Source: Thelephora terrestris (Eukaryota; Basidiomycota; Agaricomycetes; Thelephorales; Thelephoraceae). From it: a DNA stretch of 64,000 nucleotides. The first letter of the stretch is position 1; every line of letters starts with the position of its first letter. The stretch lies in contig WIUZ02000031.1 of NCBI GenBank assembly GCA_015956445.1, forward strand, positions 1 through 64,000, written 5' to 3'. A program made the position numbers and the translations under genes. This document shows positions 57,208 through 64,000 of the stretch, piece after piece. Below the pieces are notes generated by a model. That model saw only the letters and a program-made list of their open reading frames with translations. It had not been told where the DNA came from and did no database searches.

Positions 57208-58443
57208 GCTGCTGGCCTAGGTCCTCTTCCTGAAGGCGAGGATGAGTTGGACGAATCAATCAAGCTACAGCTTCCATCTGAGCTATCTGAAGACGAGCGA
57301 GCCGCATGGTGTCTCCCGGGTATCCCCAGCCTCGAGTTCCGTTTTCGGTACGCACAAGCCGACGATAGCCTCTCCCAGATACGCTGCCTTCGCCGGTTGC
57401 TGCAGAACGTCCAGGACCAGAATGCTAAGCACCCAAGCCAGACCCAACGAAGCATCAGTCGTAGTAAGGGCATATTCGATGGACTTGCAAGTAGGGTTCG
57501 CCGCGCTGCGAAGCAGTACCGCCATTCCCGTCGGGCAATGATGGCTCTCGATCCCTCTGAGCAGCTCAGTCCCGCATGGAAGGACTGTTTTCGAGAACTG
57601 GAGGACGCCGATCTTCGGGGACCGGGCCGCGAGTCTTACGAGAAGTCAGAGGGGAAGTTCCAGCCATCCTGGATTTGGATGGTTCCGCAATCTGCTGGCA
57701 ACGCCTCAAATGATGGGACTCACGGGACTCACCTGAACAACGCAACCCCTGGTCCCCCCTCCACCGCTTCGGATGACCCGACAATGGCTGACACGATCCC
57801 CAGTCCTCCCTCCGCCCCCGCAGAGGATCTGGAAGTTGTCAACTCCATGTGTGTTCATTGGTCAAAGTGTCAGGCACGAGCAGAGTGATACGAAGAAGAG
57901 GTTGTGCTGACAGTCGAGGAAATGGGACGCACTCTTCGCTACTTTGAGTGGAAGAAATCACAGTGGCTCTCTCTGCAATCCTGTCGGGAGCAGACAGATT
58001 CTCCTCCCCCTGTCGACATTCAACGTGGGCTGCATGCATATGCCTTTCGCCAGGCACACATCTACGAGGTGTTGATCACATCCTTTGTCGGCTGGTGGCG
58101 AAAACTCCTTGTTCCCCACAACCTTGGCTCTGAATGGCTCCATCTTATTCCTATTGTCGTTGACCCTCTTTCCCTCGGACCGTCTCGTGGCCATTCTCAG
58201 CAAACAGCGAAACCCGGCCTCGTCCCGGCCAGTGACCCGTCCAATCAACCAGATTGCCCACCTCCCTCGTTCCTTGCCACCCCGCCCTTGTTCCTTTCCA
58301 CCCCGCCCGGCGCTGATATGGGGATTGATCCGCCCGTGGAGGAAGACGACGATGGTGGCATTGACAGTGATGGCATTGACAATGCTGATGATGACGACGA
58401 CTACGTCAGTGACGAATGGGAGGGATCTGATTTTGAGGACTGA
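57208..58443 (+). pseudogene. KDZ-type transposase, 3' part
   Basis: The frame resumes after palindrome E as AAGLGPLPEGEDELDESIKL, then LPSELSEDERAAWCLPGIPSLEFRFRYA with the conserved C-terminal helices. An in-frame TGA at 57886-57888 stands between QARAE and YEEEV, a place where an arginine codon CGA would be a one-step source. The frame continues through LRYFEWKKSQWLSLQ and HAYAFRQAHIYEVL to an acidic tail (DNADDDDDYVSDEWEGSDFED) ending at 58,443. Joining across E is out by one base under the simplest collapse, so either the insertion was imprecise or there is an additional indel. Confidence 0.8.
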
Positions 58444-58463
58444 CTAGCAGGATATGACCCTTC

Positions 58464-60086
58464 ACGCACTACATTACCTACTACCACAATTGCCTGTTTA
58501 CTATTTCTTGAGTACCACGACCTCCGGTAGAGGTCTGAATGAAATCTTCTTGTTCTTGACTTGACACCGGCCGGATGAGCAAATGTGGGAAAATATCTAA
58601 TAAGCGCCGCACTTGGGTAAGTTGCGCTTTTGCCCTACAAGCGCTTAGGACTTGTGAAATCTCACTCGTTTTCTTCGGGCGCTTGCAACGTCTATTTTTA
58701 GAAAGGTGAGGTTTGGAAGGCCACGGAGAGGGCGTCCCACATCGTCGAAATTTAGCACTAAAAATAAATACACGTGTGTCGTCCAGAACCCGGGAGCCTG
58801 CAACCTGCCCGCAACCCGCGAAATCCCCCCACCGAGCCATCCAAAAAGGAAATGATCCCGCTTCTTCAGCGGGATCTCCCGAACCGTGCGATCAACTTTG
58901 CTGGGGTCTGGACGGTTCAATTCAGCACGGAACTGAATAGTTTTTAGCGGGATGAACTGCGTTTACCTTGCACTATTCAGATATATATATATTATATATG
59001 TATTTCGTGTTTTTTTGCCGAATAAAATTTCTGTTGCATAAAAAACCCCGTATATTTGTTATATAATGTATTTACAACATACATAAATACACTATAAAAT
59101 GTAAATATTGAAGGGGACCCAGGATGGTATCCGGGAATGTAATTGCCGGGGAGCGGAATAGCCAAGGAGGTAGAAATGCTGGGAATAGCCGAGCAGGGGA
59201 ATAGCCGACGAGGGGGAAAAGCCGAGGGAGGGGAAAAGCTGGGAATAGCCGAGCAGGGGAAAAGCCGAGGGAGGGAATAGCCGACGAGAGGGAAAAGCCG
59301 ACAAGGGGTAACAGCAGGATACACTGGGGGCAAGGGCCCGAATACCCACCGGGTACATTGTGATTACATTGTGGTCACAGTCAAAAAGTGACTCCAATGT
59401 GCCCAGTGGGTACATTGTGAACACATTTTGAATGTACTCCATCATGTGAATCAAATTTTGCCATCACCAAACATGTAGATCGCAATCAAAACTTGCCCTA
59501 AAAATTGATTTGAATGCGATTGACAATCACATTCACAATGTATTCAACATGTGGAGGAATTGGTGGGGTACATTGTGAACACATTTTGAATGTCGTCAAT
59601 TTTACAATGTGAATCAGGTGTATTCAAAATATGCCTAGGACATGCATTTTGGTGCATTATGGTCACATGACTGGGTACATTGTAAATGTGATCAGTATTT
59701 GCCCAGCGGTAATATTAAATTCACATTTTTGGGCACATTTTGAATGTACCTGATTTTTACCCACCAGGCACATTGGGATCACTTGTTGACTGTAACCACA
59801 ATGTAATCACAATGTACCTGGTGGGTATTTGGGCCCTTGCCCCCAGTGATAGCCGACGAAGGGGAAGGGAGGATAGCCAACGAGGGGGAAAGGCAGAATA
59901 GCCGACGAGGGGAAGGGAGGATAGCCGACGAGGGGGAAAGGCAGAATAACCGACGAAGGGGAAGGGAGGATAGCCGACGAGGGAGAAAGGCAGAATAGCC
60001 AACGAGGGGAAGGGAGGATAGCCAACGAGGGGGAAAGGCAGAATAGCCGACGAAGGGGAAGGGAGGATAGCCGACGAGGCTGCCGC
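58464..60086 (-). repeat. Right terminal inverted repeat (D) of the KDZ-type element
   Basis: This is the inverted copy of 15962-17630. The inner end lies about 20 bp after the transposase stop. It includes copy C2 at the same relative place, with a shorter 17 bp minisatellite. The outer end stops at GGCTGCCGC (60078-60086). Confidence 0.8.
59322..59848. mobile_element. Short palindromic transposon, family C (copy C2)
   Basis: This 527 bp element is the same as C1 in inverted orientation. Ends are CACTGGGGGCAAGGGCCC with ATA duplications (59319-59321 and 59849-59851). It occupies the equivalent site in the other D arm, so the two C copies derive from one insertion copied between the arms. 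Confidence 0.9.
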
Positions 60087-60814
60087 TGAACAGGGGCTAT
60101 GAGGGCTATGGTCCGATGGGGAGAAGATGGGGTGCCCTGTCAACGTCGATGAAGGTGGTCCTTAGTCGTACGATGCCTCCTAGCTCCGTAGGGACACGTA
60201 GGGAACTGTAGGGAACTGCAGGGAAATGAAGGGAAACGTCGGGAACGTCGGGAACGTCGGGAACGTCGGGACGTGTAGGGAGACGTAAATATCAAGAGGG
60301 AACTAAAGATAACTAAAGATAACAGAAGGGAATCAATGAAACAGACAAAGGAACGACGAGGGAAAACTTCGGGACGACGATGAGAACTTTGGGAGGTCGG
60401 GATCTTCGGGATGACGACAGGACGCTAGAGACGACGACGACGAGAGGAGAACGATAGGGAGAGGAAAACATGGGAATCAGTCCCCTGGATTGGTCTCTGT
60501 TGAGTCTATCGAATACAGAGGCTTATATACTAATCTAGGAGGCTCTGAGAACGTAGGAAGCAAGAGGGAATGAACCAAATGATGTCAAAAGACCTAATGA
60601 CGAGTCTATGACATGGGGAGGGCGAGGGATCGAAGGGAACGACCAAGGAAAGAGATGTGGTTGAGAAATGAACCAAAAGGGAATGATTGAGCATAGGGAT
60701 CGAGAGATCGAGGGGAATGGTGTAGGGAGATATCGCAAAGGTATAGGGAAGTCGGGAGAAGATATAGGGAGGGGTCGCGAATGATGTAGTGTTGGGAGGG
60801 ATATAGGGAGGTCA
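60087..60814 (-). repeat. LTR-like segment (possible solo LTR)
   Basis: On the minus strand it starts TGACCTCCCTATATCCC and ends CCCCTGTTCA, ends similar in style to the gypsy LTR (TGACCC..AGTTCA). A TATA box (TATATAAG, 60522-60529 minus) is in the expected place. The sequence is C/T-rich on that strand. It abuts the outer end of the D repeat exactly and is separated from F3 by eight Gs. No matching target duplication or internal region is visible. Confidence 0.4.
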
Positions 60815-60822
60815 GGGGGGGG

Positions 60823-63800
60823 TGTCAGGAACATGGTATTTTTAAACTTTTTATAACACGCTCTTTCTTCGAACACTTCTTATCACTTCTTATGTTTTGA
60901 ATGCTTCACACTCCTTATCCTTCACACCAATCATTCGAAACACACACACGCGCGTACTATTCCCAGCGAATCCACAACGAGCTATACAAGTGCTATCCCA
61001 ATCCCATCAAAAGTCGACTCTATCTACGGCAGGCCTGAAGGTCATCAACTGTCCATCTCGGAGATCGTAGTGTTGGCCCCTCCTCGCAAGGACCTCCCCG
61101 AACATGGCGTCACCGTCTTCGGCACTCAGCTGAACGACTAGTTCAAGCCGATAGGAAGAGATACCTTCGAGCGGACCAATCAGCCTCCCAGATGTCGCCG
61201 AACTTTGGAACACCTGGTCCCACATCTCCATCACCGGGTGACTGCTCGACAGAACTGTCGACGTAGTCGGCAAGCGACCCTCCGTCTCCCTCATCGGACC
61301 CCTGGGTGGAATCCTGTCTTGCGAGTCGTAACTGGTGGCGAAGCTGGATCTCCGACTCGACCTGTCGGTAGGGACGGTTGACTCGATAGCGGAACTCTCG
61401 TCCCCCACCTCGACCAGAGAGGTCACCATCCGACTCAACTGGTCGAGGGTAAGGATTAGCCGACGCGGTCATACGATGAGCAGGACGGCGTCGAGAGCGC
61501 TTGCAACGTTGCCCCTTAGTCACCGGACGTACCTCGGCGACCCTCGGAGCATCTTCAGCTCGGTCAACCTCCATGACCTCGTCCTCGATCTTCACCAACT
61601 GATGGATCGGCTGCAAGACGCAGCGCCCACAGTTCTCCTTGTCGGAAGCGGCCAAGGTAGAAGCCGGACCTGGAGTCGGAACGGGAACCGCATTCTCGAT
61701 CGGAGGCGTCGCATAGGACGACGGGTTAGGCGATGGGAGTACCACCTCGTCGGCGTACTCCAGCTCGAACGGAATGTCGGCTGTCCCCTCACCAACCAAT
61801 TTGGGACCCTCCTTACAGTTACAGGTTTTGTCCTGCAAGGACTCGACCTGCGCTGTTAACACGGCCACCACGTTCTCGAGTTCTTCGGTCTAGGAAATGT
61901 CAGCTTCCATCATTCTGAGCAATGATGAAAGCGGCATTACCTTTTCATCCCTCCTGGCCAACGCCCCCTTAATGTTGTTGTCTCGGACCTTCAGACCGGC
62001 GATCAACTCTTGATGGTTGGCGACCATTGCCTCCAACGCCTCATTCGTCCCCTGCTGGAAGGCAGCCAAGGTCTCCTTCAATTGAAGACCCTCTGCTGAT
62101 AGACGAAGGACGTCTGCCTTCGCTTCCTTTACCTCCCGCTCCAATCGTTCAACCTAGGCAGTCTGGTTAGTCGAGAGTCATACTCGAATATTCAGACGGA
62201 AAACCTACCCGGCTTTCTCCTTCCCGAACGAGCGACCACAATAGACTAGTGGAAGCGGTGGCATGGCGGACAGCCCGAGGAACGGTCGCTCCATGCTCCA
62301 ATAGGTCCTGATCGTAGATTCCCCTCTGCAGGGTATACCAGAGTTCCTTCTTGATCGGATGCTCCAGCTCCCCAAACCTACCCCTCATCTGGAAGGCTAC
62401 CTTCTCGGCGATTATCGTACGGACCCACAGCTCATTGTCCCAGGTCAACCCCATCAAATGAGGCATTGTCTCCCTGAGACGTTCGGCGTCCACCTCCGTA
62501 ATAACCTCCAAGATCTAGAAGCCGTTAGCTGGACATCAACGCCCGAAAGAACGTTCCTCTACCTAGAGGAAGGCGTTAGTGCTAGCGAACAAAAGCTCTA
62601 GGTCTCCCCCATACCTGGTCATCCGTGGTATAGGGAGTCCCCGCCGCACAGGCGTAGGTCTTGCGAGCGGCGGCACGACGGTCGATACGGGAGATGGTGG
62701 AGATGCCGTTGGCAACTTTGTAGGTGTGGTTGTTGGGGAAGGACATGTTTTGGTAAGATGATGGGGAAGTTGCTGGTGTTGCTGATCAAGGATGGCTCCA
62801 AGAAGACGTCCTTCTTATAGCCTAGATCGGTGATCCTTCACGTGACCTACCTCGACGAACCTCATTGGTCCGGGTCACATCAACTTCCGCCCCTGTACCA
62901 TCATCGTTGGCTTACTACATCAAGCTGACACCTCGGCCCGCGGGACGGCCTTGGAAGAACTTCGTTCCGGAATGCCTAGAACGCGCGTGCACTAAAAATA
63001 GGTCTCAAGACCCTGATGACCCCTTTATGACATCATGATAACGACCAACCCTGGACCCTGGAACACACACGTGGGCACGGGGTATCAACATTTGGACACT
63101 GTGCTTCTAATCGGATAGTAACCCTATCTGATCTAGTTGTGCTTTGGAAGCAGAGTAGGCCTGAGCCGAGAACGGCGGCCGAAGAATATAATCCCTGGTG
63201 CCACTTAGGAAGAACGATATTCCCGGGTGCTATGCCTAATCAAGACTGGGTCTGATCAAGCGATTATGGTTGCAACTCCCAGGTTACTGCCTGTCCGTTG
63301 GTATCATACCACCTACAGACAACAAGGGATGTGTAGAGTCTTCAATATCTCTGGCCAATCGCAGAAGCCACGAGACGGACTCACCTGACCCTTGGGTGTG
63401 GTCTAGATTCAGGTACGAACTTTCATGACCCATGCCCCTATTTCTTTTAGGACTAGTGTTATCTTTTACCCCTATGTTTCATGCGGACTATTGTTATCTT
63501 TTATGCAATCCTTCACACGCTAGTAAGGCCCTTTGTCCTTTATTCTCCCACGCGTCATTCTTTGTTCGCTTCCCTTACTTAGCGTTCTCACACTCCTTAT
63601 CTCCCTTTGTTCGGACTTTATAAGGGTATATTAGGGTATTGACGTCATGGCCACTCATTTTAGTATAAGTAGCAACTGTGGCTGTATCGTAGTACCTTAG
63701 TTTTGTTACCTCAGGAAATCCTCTGCCCTTCTCAGCCCAGTTGCAGTTAAGGACAAGTCAGAGTTTCTTGTTTGATCCAAGACATCCCCATCTGCTCTCC

Positions 63801-64000
63801 CTCCCGCTCTGCGCGTCAACTGCGCCTCGTAACTATAGACTCCCAGCAGTCATATTAGAACACCTCGAGCGTCCAGTCGATCAACTGGTGGAGTCATCAA
63901 TCCTGTTGTAGGGATAAACCCTTGCTTGTTAAACCGAACGAAGTACGGTTTAGGTTGGGTTTCTCTTTAGGATTTCGACCTGACTTGTAGTGACCTCGGA
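60823..64000 (-). mobile_element. Gene-bearing TG..CA element, family F (copy F3), running off the window
   Basis: The plus-strand left end TGTCAGGAACATGG is the inverse of the F2 end. The sequence follows F2 in reverse to the window edge, which corresponds to about F2 position 53,113, so about 120 bp are missing. The other target duplication is therefore not visible. It is nearly identical to F2, so the two are recent copies. Confidence 0.78.
61007..62746 (-). CDS. Multi-exon coiled-coil protein carried by element F3
   Basis: This is the same exon structure as the F2 gene, in the minus orientation: start MSFPNNHTYKVANG at 62,746, a conserved block in 62511-62167, a coiled-coil exon 62144-61890, and the last exon from 61,871. 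No stop interrupts it. Both possible 3' frames seen in F2 are open here too (ending at 61,143 or, after an intron, at 61,007). Only a few percent of residues differ from F2. Function is unknown. Confidence 0.6.

Larger units (their letters stand above)
15962..60086 (+). mobile_element. Composite KDZ-type DNA transposon enlarged by nested insertions
   Basis: Two inverted copies of a repeat of about 1.65 kb (15962-17630 and 58464-60086) enclose the region. The stop codons of gene W and of the KDZ transposase gene lie only 4 bp and about 20 bp inside the inner repeat ends. This is the expected layout of a DNA transposon with long terminal inverted repeats and genes W (minus), X (plus) and transposase (plus). 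Removing the nested gypsy element, palindromes and F elements leaves about 12.3 kb. No matching target duplication is visible at the outer ends, which begin GCGGCAGCC. An LTR-like segment abuts the right end, so one flank may have been replaced. The boundaries are inference; the repeats and gene contents are directly visible. Confidence 0.6.

Noticed and set aside
1-64000. CRISPR array, bacterial operon or phage content
   Set aside because: Repeats are tandem or palindromic without unique spacers of constant length, and genes have spliceosomal introns. The window is eukaryotic.

Overview
The window is repeat-dense nuclear DNA from a filamentous basidiomycete, most likely an agaricomycete. The evidence is 45-60 bp GT..AG introns throughout, agaricomycete-type F-box proteins, a KDZ-type transposase with its cysteine cluster, a Ty3/gypsy element with fungal-type gag and pol, and genes decaying through CGA-to-TGA changes. 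I saw no prokaryotic features, tRNA, rRNA or CRISPR. All family calls come from reading motifs; no database search was run.

Region 1 (1-14.2 kb) holds ordinary-looking genes. There are two related F-box genes. One is split by a palindromic transposon that itself contains a gene-bearing element. There is also a pair of paralogous small genes of unknown function (one intact, one frameshifted), another unknown gene, and a tract of decayed repeats.

Region 2 (15.96-60.09 kb) reads as one very large nest. Its outer layer looks like a KDZ transposon of about 12.3 kb, with terminal inverted repeats of about 1.65 kb. It carries three genes: W (minus strand, unknown fungal family), X (plus strand, with an RNase H1 N-terminal/viroplasmin-like domain at its end) and the KDZ transposase (plus strand). 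Gene X was hit by a 12.4 kb Ty3/gypsy retrotransposon (TSD ACGT), by a gene-bearing TG..CA element (TSD GATGG on the plus strand) and by palindrome B2 (TSD AGTAGAG on the plus strand). The retrotransposon was hit by palindrome B1 (TSD CCCCCTT) and by two 1.37 kb palindromes. The transposase gene was hit by a third large palindrome, E, which was hit in turn by another gene-bearing TG..CA element. Recombination between B1 and B2 then inverted 12.7 kb (29,299-42,025), which separated the retrotransposon and gene X into pieces on opposite strands. The target-site duplications and reading frames fit back together across these breaks.

Region 3 (60.09-64 kb) holds an LTR-like segment and a third intact-looking gene-bearing element that runs off the window end.

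The most unusual theme is a family of multi-exon genes encoding coiled-coil/low-complexity proteins. They occur in two settings: inside 2.4-3.3 kb elements with TG..CA ends and 5 bp target duplications (four in the window), and as two antisense genes between integrase and the 3' LTR of the gypsy element. The second theme is giant hairpin-forming palindromes of two kinds: a CACTGGGGGC-ended kind with 3 bp duplications, and a (TTAGG)n-containing kind.
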